This document shows, piece after piece, positions 31,496-39,556 of a stretch of DNA of 40,571 nt; within the stretch, counting starts at the first letter, position 1; every line of letters begins with the position of its first letter. The notes beneath the pieces were generated by a model. It saw nothing but the letters and a program-made list of their open reading frames with translations, ran no database searches and was not told the origin of the DNA. The translations under genes were made by a program, and so were the position numbers. The stretch comes from an uncultured Bacteroidota bacterium (GTDB lineage Bacteria > Bacteroidota > Bacteroidia > Chitinophagales > Chitinophagaceae), in assembly GCA_903839875.1 (NCBI GenBank), contig CAIMDZ010000049.1, positions 1 to 40,571 on the forward strand. The letters run 5' to 3'.

Positions 31496-31566
31496 AACAA
31501 TTAAGGTTAGTAATGTTGTAAAAAATCTTTTGTGCACATATGAGCCTGCAACTTTCAGCGTTTCAA

Positions 31567-31586
31567 CCTGCCTACCGGTAGGCAGG
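31567..31586. repeat. Perfect 20-bp palindrome CCTGCCTACCGGTAGGCAGG
   Basis: It sits 20 bp behind the metH fragment and upstream of the TlpA-type gene, so it is transcribed if the two share a message. Likely a dispersed palindromic element. Confidence 0.7.
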
Positions 31587-31605
31587 GCAGGTTTTACCTT
31601 TTAAC

Positions 31606-32652
31606 TTAATTACTCACTAGTTCCGGCAACTTCCGTGGCGCAAAGTTTTTCATTGCTTTCGCGATGGCGGCAATATGTTCCGGCGTAGTGCCGCAGCAAC
31701 CGCCTACCAGGTTCACCCAGCCTTCTTTTGCCCATTCTGATATTATGGCAGCCGTGTGCTCCGGACGTTCGTCATATTCACCCATTGCATTTGGCAGTCC
31801 TGCGTTAGGGTAGGCGCTTACATAGCATGCAGCTATTTGAGAGAGTTCCTCTATATGCGGCCGCATCTGCTGAGCGCCCAATGCACAATTAAGCCCTATG
31901 CTCAGCGGGTTTGCATGCATCATAGATATGTAAAATGCCTCTAGAGTTTGACCACTTAATGTTCGTCCTGATGCATCGGTGATGGTACCGGAGATCATCA
32001 CGGGTAGCTTTGCTTTCTTTGTATCCCTGAAATATTTGTTGATGGCATAGATTGCTGCTTTCGCATTCAGCGTATCGAAAATAGTTTCTACCAGCAACAC
32101 ATCAACACCTCCATCCACAAGCCCTTTTATCTGCTCATAATAGGCATCGGCCACTTCATCGAATGTTACGGCACGATAGCCCGGATTGTTCACATCCGGT
32201 GATAGTGACAAAGTTTTATTCATCGGGCCTATTGCGCCTGCCACGAATAGGTCGTCAGTTGACAGTTGGCAGTTGACAGTTGGCAGTTGGCGGCTGGCAG
32301 CAAATTCTGCAATGGCTTCCCTCGCCAACTTTGCGGCCGCAACGTTCACCTCATATGCAAGCGACTGCATATCATAATCAGCCAGTGATATGGCCTGTGC
32401 ATTGAAGGTATTTGTTTCAAGTATGTTTGCCCCTGCCTGCAGGTATTGTTTGTGTATCTCCTTTATGATGTCTGGCCGTGTAAGGCAGAGCAAGTCATTA
32501 TTTCCTTTCACATCTTTATGCCAGTCCTTAAAACGATCTCCCCGGTAATCAGACTCCTCTAATCTGTGGCGCTGTATCATTGTACCCATTGCACCGTCAA
32601 TTATCAGTATCCGTTCATTAAGTAGTTTCTTCAGTTTTACTTCTGTAGTCAT
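31606..32652 (-). CDS. Homocysteine S-methyltransferase module of MetH
   Basis: A 348-residue protein equal to the first module of cobalamin-dependent methionine synthase ([22 protein letters not shown] at the start). Zinc ligands are expected in LNCALG and GGCCGTT. The pterin, cobalamin and reactivation modules are absent; in Bacteroidota these are often a second gene, which is not next to this one. The start is the ATG at 32652; the longer frame adds 37 implausible residues. A 7-bp tandem repeat is embedded in frame. Confidence 0.85.
   Translation of the reverse strand: MTTEVKLKKLLNERILIIDGAMGTMIQRHRLEESDYRGDRFKDWHKDVKGNNDLLCLTRPDIIKEIHKQYLQAGANILETNTFNAQAISLADYDMQSLAYEVNVAAAKLAREAIAEFAASRQLPTVNCQLSTDDLFVAGAIGPMNKTLSLSPDVNNPGYRAVTFDEVADAYYEQIKGLVDGGVDVLLVETIFDTLNAKAAIYAINKYFRDTKKAKLPVMISGTITDASGRTLSGQTLEAFYISMMHANPLSIGLNCALGAQQMRPHIEELSQIAACYVSAYPNAGLPNAMGEYDERPEHTAAIISEWAKEGWVNLVGGCCGTTPEHIAAIAKAMKNFAPRKLPELVSN
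32256..32300. repeat. Heptamer tandem repeat (CAGTTGA/CAGTTGG) inside metH
   Basis: Six 7-bp units, CAGTTGA, CAGTTGG, CAGTTGA, CAGTTGG, CAGTTGG and CGGCTGG, then CAG, make 45 bp, exactly 15 codons, so the frame is kept. They encode the segment [15 protein letters not shown], which is probably a surface loop. Confidence 0.85.
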
Positions 32653-32968
32653 ATATACAAAGATAGGTTGATTGGTTGAAATGTTGACAAATGGAGGTGG
32701 ATTCGTGTGAAGGTTGAAAACCGGGACTTTTATGTAAAGAATATATGCTCCGGTCAAAGTCATGCGTATACCCCATTTGTCTTTGCAGGGAATGTCAGGT
32801 GGTACTTCATGGTTATGATGAAGCCATAAAAGCTAAGAAAGCTTTAAGCCTTATAAATTTAGTCGTACTATGGCTTTTATTAGTAAAATGAAGAAATGTC
32901 TTAAAGGAGGAATGATTCATCCTGTTATATGCTATGGGTGAATCAGCTCTGCTTTGATCTAACCTGCT
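32653..32968. other. Intergenic stretch with a possible 23-residue peptide
   Basis: On the plus strand ATG 32870 opens a peptide ending at 32941 (MAFISKMKKCLKGGMIHPV then ICYG). TAAATTTA (32854-32861) is a one-mismatch -7 element before it. The reverse side holds an imperfect hairpin (32913-32945) which may end the 77-residue gene. I cannot tell a real peptide from chance. Confidence 0.25.
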
Positions 32969-33202
32969 CTATTTATCTCTTTTTACCACAGACCCCAGTA
33001 ATGTAAGCCGGATTGTCGAGCCCTTTGGATCGCTGAAGTTTACTAACCTTAATTGTTTTAACTGGCTGAGGCTAGGCATCAGGCTTTCTGTGGTTACCAA
33101 TAATTCACTTGCAAGTTCACTTGTATTTACCGGGGGCCTTGGGTGAATTCCACGGGCGCTTATTTCCTTTATTTTCCTGAAAACAAGGTTTTCTGTTGAC
33201 AT
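32969..33202 (-). CDS. Small winged-helix-like protein, 77 residues
   Basis: The order helix (ENLVFRKIKEISARG), helix (NTSELASELLVTTESLMPSLSQLKQLRLVNF) and a strand pair (KGSTIRLTLLG) suggests a compact winged helix-turn-helix. It may be a small DNA-binding regulator; no family was recognised. It lies just after another small minus-strand gene and near the cold-shock gene. Confidence 0.6.
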   Translation of the reverse strand: MSTENLVFRKIKEISARGIHPRPPVNTSELASELLVTTESLMPSLSQLKQLRLVNFSDPKGSTIRLTLLGSVVKRDK

Positions 33203-33256
33203 TTTTACTTTTTTATTAATGCTCTTAGTGAAAAGTTGAAAGAATACTTATTGTGA

Positions 33257-33478
33257 CTAAATTTGTCCTCTGCTCAGTTTATTTAGCAGGGTTACATAGG
33301 CAGCCTTTGCACCTGATGGCAATTCCTTTATTATTTCGGGCTGGATGTGGGGGTACGATTTATCATCTTTCCATTCAATGTTGCCATCCCATTTTTTTTG
33401 TAATTCAGGTGCTACCTGTCTCATTATTCTTGAAAAGGAAGCGTTGAATTTACTTTTTAACTCTTGTGTGATAAGCAT
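33257..33478 (-). CDS. Small protein of 73 residues, function unknown
   Basis: A soluble peptide (MLITQELKSKFNASFSRIM... ending LLNKLSRGQI) with helices at both ends and a WDGNIEWKDDKSYPHIQPE loop. Amino-acid use is normal for a coding sequence. The gap of 54 bp to the winged-helix gene allows co-transcription. I recognise no family. Confidence 0.5.
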   Translation of the reverse strand: MLITQELKSKFNASFSRIMRQVAPELQKKWDGNIEWKDDKSYPHIQPEIIKELPSGAKAAYVTLLNKLSRGQI

Positions 33479-33591
33479 AATTTACAAAATATGGAAAGCT
33501 TAGAAATATATGAACTACCTAAAGGTAATCATTTTTGCACCTAAAAAGGCAACTATTATTATGCTAAATATACTGTAACAAATATTTGTGA

Positions 33592-33620
33592 TTTGTTTAA
33601 AATTAAATACGGTACATTTG
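33592..33620 (+). promoter_or_regulatory. Promoter of the cold-shock gene
   Basis: TTTG (33592-33595), 17 bp, TACATTTG (33613-33620): a full match to the Bacteroidota -33/-7 pair. The expected leader is about 24 nt. Confidence 0.65.
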
Positions 33621-33648
33621 CTTTTTATAATTAAACAATTTATTTGAA

Positions 33649-33840
33649 ATGCAAGAAGGTACAGTAAAGTTTTTTAATGGAACTAAAGGATTTGGTTTCA
33701 TTACCCCGTCAAACGGCGGCGAAGATATTTTTGTCCATGTTTCCGGTCTTTATGACGAGATACGTGAAAATGACAAAGTTTCTTATGAAGTTCAAAATGG
33801 TAAAAAAGGTTTAAATGCTGTTAATGTAAAAGTTATCTAA
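33649..33840 (+). CDS. Cold-shock domain protein
   Basis: A 63-residue single cold-shock domain. RNP1 is KGFGFIT and RNP2 is DIFVHVS, the nucleic-acid-binding strands of CspA-like RNA chaperones. The length is normal for the family. It has its own promoter and a strong terminator, so it is monocistronic. Confidence 0.96.
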   Translation: MQEGTVKFFNGTKGFGFITPSNGGEDIFVHVSGLYDEIRENDKVSYEVQNGKKGLNAVNVKVI

Positions 33841-33864
33841 GCTTATTAAATATTTCATCATTTC

Positions 33865-33894
33865 AAAGCCCCGATTTCGGGGCTTTGCTTTTTA
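33865..33894 (+). terminator. Intrinsic terminator of the cold-shock gene
   Basis: AAAGCCCCGA (33865-33874) pairs with TCGGGGCTTT (33877-33886), then GCTTTTTAT. It begins 24 nt after the stop. Confidence 0.9.
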
Positions 33895-33927
33895 TATGAA
33901 GAGCCAGACGGGCATTCTTCCCAATAT

Positions 33928-34335
33928 TCAGACATGCTGAAAATTAATAGCAACAAGGAAGAATACTATGCTAAAATAGGCCCATAACATAGAAAATAAT
34001 ACATGGATGAATGTTTCGAATAATTTCCCTTTCCATAATTCAGGTGAATAGACCAGGAACTGAAACACAAGCCTGCACCCCCAGAAAACAAACAACCCAA
34101 ACGATATGATGCGGCCAAGGCCGGTATGCATTAAATCTGCCGGGCAGCATATGCATAATATCCCCATTAATAATATCACAAATGCCACAAAAAACATATG
34201 CACATACATCAGTTGCCTGTTAAGCAGGGTTAAGGATGCAAGTTCTTTTTTCCAGTTAAAGTAGCCTGGCAAAAAAATGTGCATCACTGCAAGTGCCATT
34301 AGGAGGAATCCGGTAATTTTAAGATGTAGTTCCAT
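33928..34335 (-). CDS. Small four-helix membrane protein, unknown
   Basis: A 135-residue protein with four hydrophobic helices and several His/Cys in or near them (MHIFLPGYFNW, QLMYVHMFFV, CICCPAD). No family name is recognised. Its ATG lies immediately behind the methyltransferase stop, so it is the last gene of the TPR-DoxX-DUF2071-methyltransferase operon. The His positions could bind a cofactor, which is speculation. Confidence 0.7.
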   Translation of the reverse strand: MELHLKITGFLLMALAVMHIFLPGYFNWKKELASLTLLNRQLMYVHMFFVAFVILLMGILCICCPADLMHTGLGRIISFGLFVFWGCRLVFQFLVYSPELWKGKLFETFIHVLFSMLWAYFSIVFFLVAINFQHV

Positions 34336-35085
34336 TTATTGTAGTATAAAGGTGCTAACAAAAGGAGTAATTGAAAATTCATTTGTAACCGACAAACCTG
34401 ATGAGCTAAAAGTTTTCTTCCATTCTTTTTTTGAAAAAAAATGGAAGAACCCAATATTATAGGCTACAAAGTTTGCGAAATTTCTTTGGTGCTCCAATAC
34501 AATGATCTTTCCTCCGGGCTTCAGTGCAAGCCTGAGCGCGCTGAAAAATTTTATCCGTTCAGTGGTATCTCTTATTTCATGTACGGTCAGTATCGCGAAA
34601 ATAACATCAAATGAACCAGGCTTGAATGGCACATCTGAGGTGTTAATTGCAATTGTACGGGGCCAGGGCGCATAGGCCTTCCTGGCACGTGTGATTGCAA
34701 TTTCAGTATGTTTCGCCGGGTCATAAAAATCATAGGCTGCAATATGTGCTGCATCGAATTTATGAGCGAGAAGGATACTTGTTTCATCAAACCCTGCATT
34801 GATATTTGCGATTTCCGCAGTTTCCGGTATTTCAACTTTATGGAGCCAATCGAGTTTATATAGTTTGGAGCAATCGTAGATGTAATAGGACACAGCCAAT
34901 GAAAGAAGCATACCTAAAACCATCAGAAGAATTCCCATTGAAATTACCAATTTCATTGGAGATGGAACAAACTGAGTCAATAAAGCCAATATACCAACTA
35001 CAGCCAGGAACAGGAAATAAAAATGCCGGTTGAACCTGACTATATTAGTAACCCCTTGAAAAGGTTTCCTGGTTATCACTTCCAT
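34336..35085 (-). CDS. Membrane-anchored SAM-dependent methyltransferase
   Basis: A 249-residue protein with two N-terminal membrane helices (about 23-70), then a class I methyltransferase domain. The AdoMet region is less canonical than usual (IANINAGFDETS rather than a GxGxG loop), followed by HIAAYDFYDP, FDVIFAILTVHEI and LKPGGKIIVLEHQ. The substrate is unknown. It overlaps the DUF2071 gene by 10 bp. Confidence 0.8.
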   Translation of the reverse strand: MEVITRKPFQGVTNIVRFNRHFYFLFLAVVGILALLTQFVPSPMKLVISMGILLMVLGMLLSLAVSYYIYDCSKLYKLDWLHKVEIPETAEIANINAGFDETSILLAHKFDAAHIAAYDFYDPAKHTEIAITRARKAYAPWPRTIAINTSDVPFKPGSFDVIFAILTVHEIRDTTERIKFFSALRLALKPGGKIIVLEHQRNFANFVAYNIGFFHFFSKKEWKKTFSSSGLSVTNEFSITPFVSTFILQ

Positions 35086-35813
35086 ATTTCTGTTTTACCT
35101 TTTTTCCAATAGTAAGGAATGTCGCTTATGATAAACGCATTCGCCAAAACAATGCTCCGGAAATGAAACTGATCTATAAATCCTGCATGGGACCTGATTA
35201 CTTCAACTCCCTTTGGTATCCAGTCTTCGCGCACGCCTTCGATGATCAATACTTCTTTGGTCTTATGGTTGCAGGTAAATGTAAATGGTAAAGGGCCCGC
35301 AAACCGCCTTGCTTCTTTCCAGTCGCGGAAAGGTGACCGGGGAGGCAGTGAAGCCTGTTCATTATCCATATTCACAGCAATATCAAGTTCAGACTTTATA
35401 GACTGAACAGTTAAGTTTCCGGCTTCCTTCCTGAAAACGATGTCAGTAGTTCCATAATTATAGTGCGTAAACAAATTGCCGAAAAGCGACATTTTCTTTT
35501 TGTCTGTTTCCGATTTAATAATATACAACCCTCTTAATCTTTTGCCTTCATTGGTGGTATATTTTACAAAGATGCGATATCCTGTAAGATAGAAATTATT
35601 GCCCATAAACCTGGGGAAACCTTTGGGACGCAGATCTTTTGTCTTGACCATTGCTACTGCTATGAAAGCCCATTTGTCATCAAATGTATCGAGTGATAAA
35701 CATTCAGGGGTCAACTTTATTAATTCATCTTTCGCCACAGCATATGTTAGCACCAGTGAAGTTTCAAAAAAAGTTTCAACTGCAAAAGGATGGTTTTTTA
35801 AGAAGGATAACAT
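35076..35813 (-). CDS. DUF2071-like protein
   Basis: A 245-residue soluble protein. The pattern PFAVETFFETSLVLTYAVAKDELIKLTPECL at the start, WAFIAVAMVKTKDLRPKGFP and a later FRIFVKY-like YRIFVKYTTNEGKRLRGLYI agree with DUF2071 (YqjF-like), whose fold resembles acetoacetate decarboxylase. The reaction is unknown. It is sandwiched in an operon with a DoxX-like protein and a methyltransferase. Confidence 0.7.
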   Translation of the reverse strand: MLSFLKNHPFAVETFFETSLVLTYAVAKDELIKLTPECLSLDTFDDKWAFIAVAMVKTKDLRPKGFPRFMGNNFYLTGYRIFVKYTTNEGKRLRGLYIIKSETDKKKMSLFGNLFTHYNYGTTDIVFRKEAGNLTVQSIKSELDIAVNMDNEQASLPPRSPFRDWKEARRFAGPLPFTFTCNHKTKEVLIIEGVREDWIPKGVEVIRSHAGFIDQFHFRSIVLANAFIISDIPYYWKKGKTEIWK

Positions 35814-35833
35814 AACGTATGTGCCACAAGATA

Positions 35834-36229
35834 TTAATGTTTGTTCACAGTTGGTTCTCTGATTATAAATTCATTGAGTAGAATCAACATAATCAAAAAG
35901 GTAGCTACCACTATATTCAGACGTCCAAACAAAAGAAGGTCGGGCGCCATAACGAATTCAATAATGTTCATGGCTGCAATAATTATGATCTGGGCTATGG
36001 CACACAGTCGTGGCTTTATTTTAGTCAGTATCCAGACTGCCATCAACATTTCTGAAACACCAATTGCGTTTGTCAAAATGGCTGAATGAGCAGCGCCAAG
36101 AATTCTGCCAATGATCGCCTGGTGCCGGGGAACAAGGTGCAGCGCTTTGCAGAAAAGGCCGTTAATAAGCCAAACCAGCGCGATACCCGTTGTTAGTAGG
36201 TTCTTAAGCAGGAAAACCAACTGCTTCAT
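35834..36229 (-). CDS. DoxX-like membrane protein
   Basis: A 131-residue protein with four membrane helices and the DoxX-like N-terminus (GIALVWLINGLFCKALHLVPRH). The GVSEMLMAVWIL helix also fits. DoxX proteins sit in the cytoplasmic membrane and often join redox systems. It follows the TPR gene by 9 bp and precedes DUF2071 by 20 bp. Confidence 0.75.
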   Translation of the reverse strand: MKQLVFLLKNLLTTGIALVWLINGLFCKALHLVPRHQAIIGRILGAAHSAILTNAIGVSEMLMAVWILTKIKPRLCAIAQIIIIAAMNIIEFVMAPDLLLFGRLNIVVATFLIMLILLNEFIIREPTVNKH

Positions 36230-36238
36230 GGGCCAAAG

Positions 36239-36814
36239 TTATTTACAAAATTGCTTTATTGCATCGGCTTCATCCGGGCTACCCATTTCTTTTGCCATCG
36301 TCATATCTGCACACCCTGATTCCTTTTTACCAGACAATATCTCGTCCCATCCCCTGTAAAAATATGCTTCATGATATTTGACATCAAGCTGTATCGCTTT
36401 CGACAGATCAACGATAGCATGAGCGTAGTCTTTAAGCTGATGTCTTGCATAACCCCTGTAAAACCAGGCTTCTTTGAAGTCTGGGGCCAGTTCTATTGCC
36501 TTGTACAGATCGTTAACCGCGTTAAGAGGTTCTTCCATATCAAGCGCTACTATTCCACGGTTGTAATAATTGTGGGCGTTCTTAACGTCCTTCCTGATGG
36601 CTGTAGTCAGGTCTTCTATCGCGCCCCGGTAGTCTTTCTTCCCCTTTTTGGCAAGTCCGCGGGTGGAATATGCATTGACCCGCTCAGGGTTCATCCGAAT
36701 TACCGTTGTAAGATCCTCAATTGCACCATTGAAATTCCCGATGGAATACCTTGCGTTACCTCTGCCGCTGTATGCATTCTCATAGGTTGTATCAAGCAAA
36801 AAAGGAATTAGCAA
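36239..36814 (-). CDS. TPR protein, N-terminus uncertain
   Basis: About 191 residues made of four to five tetratricopeptide repeats (for example NAYSGRGNARYSIGNFNGAIEDLTTVIRMNPE and EAWFYRGYARHQLKDYAHAIVDLSKAIQLD). There is no ATG before the first repeat; the frame opens at a TTG (36814) behind a stop. Either TTG is used or the gene has lost its 5' end, where a signal peptide would normally be. TPRs mediate protein contacts; no partner is evident. Confidence 0.75.
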   Translation of the reverse strand: MLIPFLLDTTYENAYSGRGNARYSIGNFNGAIEDLTTVIRMNPERVNAYSTRGLAKKGKKDYRGAIEDLTTAIRKDVKNAHNYYNRGIVALDMEEPLNAVNDLYKAIELAPDFKEAWFYRGYARHQLKDYAHAIVDLSKAIQLDVKYHEAYFYRGWDEILSGKKESGCADMTMAKEMGSPDEADAIKQFCK

Positions 36815-37002
36815 AACCAGCCGCTAAGAGCCTGCCGCCAGGACAAAACAGCGGGCTATAACTAAAACTGCATGTGCACAATATGGTTCACCTGCGCGTA
36901 GGCTACAATAGGGTTGTTTTGTATTTTATTTATCATCGCCTGCTCCTGCCAAACTCTTGTAAAAGATAGTTAAACACCAATATCTAAATTGTACAAAAAA
37001 AC

Positions 37003-37599
37003 TCAATCCAGGATTTTGATGCAGGTAACAGGATGCACCTCGAAAGTAGTGTGCCTCCATAAATTACCGCCATTGGGATTATCAACCACACTGTTTGGCC
37101 AATGATGCTTACTGTCAAAGAATCCATATCCGCCTATTTCCACCATATGGCCCTCCATGGTGGCTTTCAATGCTTTTGTAGACCAGTCCACACCTTGTTT
37201 ATCCATTATATCGCGTATACGGCTGTTCACCTCGCATACTATGGCATTTGTATTCACCTGGTCCACGCTATTGCTCTCCACTATTTCAATATGGGTATCC
37301 CACATTGTTTTATCTGTCATTTCCTGGCAATTGCATGTTTCATGGCCGCCGTCTTTCACCAGCAGGCAATACCCCCTGAATTTTACATTCTTTGCGGGCA
37401 TACCGTCGTCACGTCTCAATTTGAAAAGCTCTTTAAAGTCAACTGCAATGTAATGGTCATTAATTACGTACCGGTTTTTCATACTGTCATCGTGCGATTT
37501 CGGTTTGCCTCCTACCGGGCATCCTTTAAAAGTTTTGTAGTTCTGTGCATGTGCTGCTGTGGCTAAAGCCAGGAATAAAATAATAAGTGTTTGTTTCAT
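37003..37599 (-). CDS. Secreted protein of unknown function
   Basis: A 198-residue protein with a clear signal peptide (MKQTLIILFLALATAAHAQ). The mature part is rich in His, Asp and Cys (GCPVGGKPKSHDD, GGHETCNCQEM, KHHWPNSVVDNPNGG), which suggests a small domain stabilised by metal or disulfides. C-terminal WRHTTFEVHPVTCIKIL could be a beta-sandwich end. I recognise no family. It stands alone; about 190 bp without genes lies between it and the TPR gene. Confidence 0.7.
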   Translation of the reverse strand: MKQTLIILFLALATAAHAQNYKTFKGCPVGGKPKSHDDSMKNRYVINDHYIAVDFKELFKLRRDDGMPAKNVKFRGYCLLVKDGGHETCNCQEMTDKTMWDTHIEIVESNSVDQVNTNAIVCEVNSRIRDIMDKQGVDWSTKALKATMEGHMVEIGGYGFFDSKHHWPNSVVDNPNGGNLWRHTTFEVHPVTCIKILD

Positions 37600-37811
37600 G
37601 ATTTTTTGTTTTGATTATAAATAAATGACAGGAAATAAAGATAAACAAAAAATCCATTCGTAGTTGCTATTGTTAACAAAAGGTGTTCCGTACTACGATA
37701 GGGATTTAGATTATTGAAGGATAGGGTTTTGATGAATTGTTGACTTGTCTCTAAACACTTCATTAAGTTGGTATCCAAGAATTGAATGATAAAAAAATAG
37801 CCTTCTTGTAT

Positions 37812-38698
37812 CTAGAGATACCTGAGATACTTGGCGATACTCATAAAGATTACCGAAGCTGTCAGGCACCATGCCACAAGCACTATTCCCTTTCCCATTT
37901 TAGCACGCAAAGATGCTAATTGTTGCCCCTGTACCTGAGTGGGCGGGCCACCTGCCGCTGCATAGCCTTTGCGATGCTATTCATTTTATTGGAAGTTGGC
38001 GTGATAACTATAAACCCTATCAGATAGGCTGCTATGGCCGCAACAGAGCCGATAGAAATACCGATACCATAGTTAGAGGAAAACCATTCGCCACCAGAGC
38101 TGTTATACAGCAGCAGTATTAACAGCAGGCCTGACAGTACATTGAGTGCAGTAATAATGTTCATCCATACAGGCAGGTTCTTTGTTCTAATATTTACAAA
38201 AAATCCCTGAATGTGTTGCTTAGGTGTACGCAAAAGGTTTAATTTGTCCTTAGTGAGAAAGTCTAAGTTTTCAGCAACCTTGTTTTTCTGTAATCGCAAA
38301 TCTTCGACTTGCTTATTTCTTTTGCCAGTCAGCTTGTCCAGTTCCTTCCATGCGTTCGCTTCAATAGCTGAAATTTCGAGTTCGGTAAAATGGATGCGGT
38401 CAAGAATTTTCTGCACCTCTCCGGTAATGAATTTGTCATTAATATGCTTTAGAGGATTAGGGCAGCCCTTTTGACATCGGGAGCGATAGTAATTAATACC
38501 TTTTTGAAGGTAGGGAGAATAGCCCCGTTTGCATGTGCCGCACTTAACAAGTCCCCGATAGGTAAAAAAAGCCAGTTCAGGGTAATACACTTTTACCGCT
38601 TTCTTTTTGAGAACTGATTGCACCTTGTAGTATGTGGCAAGGTCAACAAGCGGCTGATGTACCTTGAGGAAAAGAAAAATATTGAGGTAGAAGGACAA
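37812..38698 (-). pseudogene. Serine-recombinase remnant joined to a frameshifted membrane protein gene
   Basis: Residues 1-155 match the zinc-ribbon and coiled-coil part of large serine recombinases (FTYRGLVKCGTCKRGYSPYL, RCQKGCPNPLKHINDKFI, ending DKLNLLRT); the catalytic and recombinase domains are missing. The remainder (NLPVWMNIITALNVL, two membrane helices) belongs to another gene. At about 37955-37962 the frame breaks: the listed frame stops at 37916, whereas a +1 shift continues with GGPPTQVQGQQLASLRAKMG and another helix to a stop at 37812. The part up to 37811 is therefore coding-like but out of frame. This is a chimeric, decayed locus. Confidence 0.7.
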
Positions 38699-38746
38699 AC
38701 TTTAGAAAAGGAATTAGTTTCCGATAGGCTATTATTAACCTACTAA
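38657..38746 (+). pseudogene. Possible 3' remnant of another gene
   Basis: A plus-strand frame reads MYLEEKKNIEVEGQTLEKEL then VSDRLLLTY and ends in TAA. It is charged and helix-like. It overlaps the start of the recombinase remnant on the other strand. It may be the tail of a gene cut off by the same rearrangement, or chance. Confidence 0.25.
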
Positions 38747-38763
38747 ATTTTAATAAAAAAATA

Positions 38764-38797
38764 AAAAAACCCAACCTGTAAACGGGTTGGGTTTTTT
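38764..38797. terminator. Bidirectional intrinsic terminator
   Basis: AAAAAACCCAACC (38764-38776) pairs with GGTTGGGTTTTTT (38785-38797) around an 8-nt loop; A- and T-runs make it active both ways. It serves the 90-residue minus-strand gene that ends at 38818 and would end plus-strand transcription from the left. Confidence 0.85.
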
Positions 38798-38817
38798 ATA
38801 TTAAAAATGGGGACGGA

Positions 38818-39090
38818 CTACCACCACATATCAACTGTATCTTTGTTTTTCAGTTTGTAATCAGCCAATACTTTTTTAGCCTTTTCCACTTCTGTTTTTT
38901 CAACAGCAATTTTGCCGGTGTATCCGATCTTATCTTTCACAAAGCGAAATTTTCCCTTCGCCAATGCTTCGCCTAATATCTCACGGATCCAATGGCGATA
39001 CCTATGATAATTAGAACTAAAGATATTTACCATTACCTTTTTTGTTGGTGCTGCTTCAGCCACCTTCTTTTCACTCTTCTTTTTAGTCAT
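38818..39090 (-). CDS. Small basic protein, 90 residues, unknown
   Basis: A lysine-rich N-terminal tail (about 1-20, KKKSEKKVAEAAPTKKV) is followed by a folded part with NIFSSNYHRYRHWIREIL, KGKFRFVKDKIGYTGKIAVEK and an ending in DMWW. The basic tail would suit nucleic-acid binding, which is inference. It has its own terminator. No family recognised. Confidence 0.55.
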   Translation of the reverse strand: MTKKKSEKKVAEAAPTKKVMVNIFSSNYHRYRHWIREILGEALAKGKFRFVKDKIGYTGKIAVEKTEVEKAKKVLADYKLKNKDTVDMWW

Positions 39091-39400
39091 ACAATTTATT
39101 TTAGATGGCTAAAGGACGGATAAATTGCCACTCCACCAAGGAAAATCCATTCTTTTGACCTATACATAGTATTGGTCGGATCTATGAGGGTATGGGCCGC
39201 TTATCAGTAGTGATGCCGTTTTCAGCGGACTTTTTATCGTCCAGCGGGAATAAATCTTTAAGTGTGTGTTAGATTGTTTAAAAAATGCGTGTTAAACGCA
39301 TTTTCTTTCAAAATGGGCTTGTCTGGTCGTAAACTGATACTTTCTATTGTCGGGTAAAAACGGGTGAAATTTTGAACTGTTATTTTGAAATATATAGTTT
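39091..39400. other. Intergenic stretch before accessory genes
   Basis: About 310 bp with no coding frame of note. A segment near 39210-39255 (CCGTTTTCAGCGGAC) holds a short imperfect hairpin. It may mark the edge of the accessory region. Confidence 0.35.
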
Positions 39401-39547
39401 ATGATTGTGACCGAGAATATTAGAATTGAGTTGCTGAAATTAGCCGTTGAAATATTAAAGGTGGAAAAGAAACCATTAACAGTAGAAAACCTGATGAGTA
39501 CCTATCGGCAATTAGTGATAAGAATATGTTTGCCGACAGGTATATAA
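39401..39547 (+). CDS. Small protein of 48 residues, unknown
   Basis: ATG 39401 opens MIVTENIRIELLKLAVEIL followed by KVEKKPLTVENLMSTYRQL. Two amphipathic helices with a 'LKLAVEIL...TVENLM..Y..L' pattern resemble small proteins that I associate with mobile elements of Bacteroidota. No clear promoter or Shine-Dalgarno site was seen. It converges with the HUH-like gene, whose 3' end lies 9 bp away. Confidence 0.45.
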   Translation: MIVTENIRIELLKLAVEILKVEKKPLTVENLMSTYRQLVIRICLPTGI

Positions 39548-39556
39548 CAACTCATT

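Noticed and set aside
37596-37778. Minus-strand 60-residue frame upstream of the secreted protein
   Set aside because: No start context, overlaps the leader of the gene at 37599, and residue use looks random.
39210-39255. Attachment site of an integrative element
   Set aside because: A small imperfect dyad only; no matching direct repeat was found at another place in the window.
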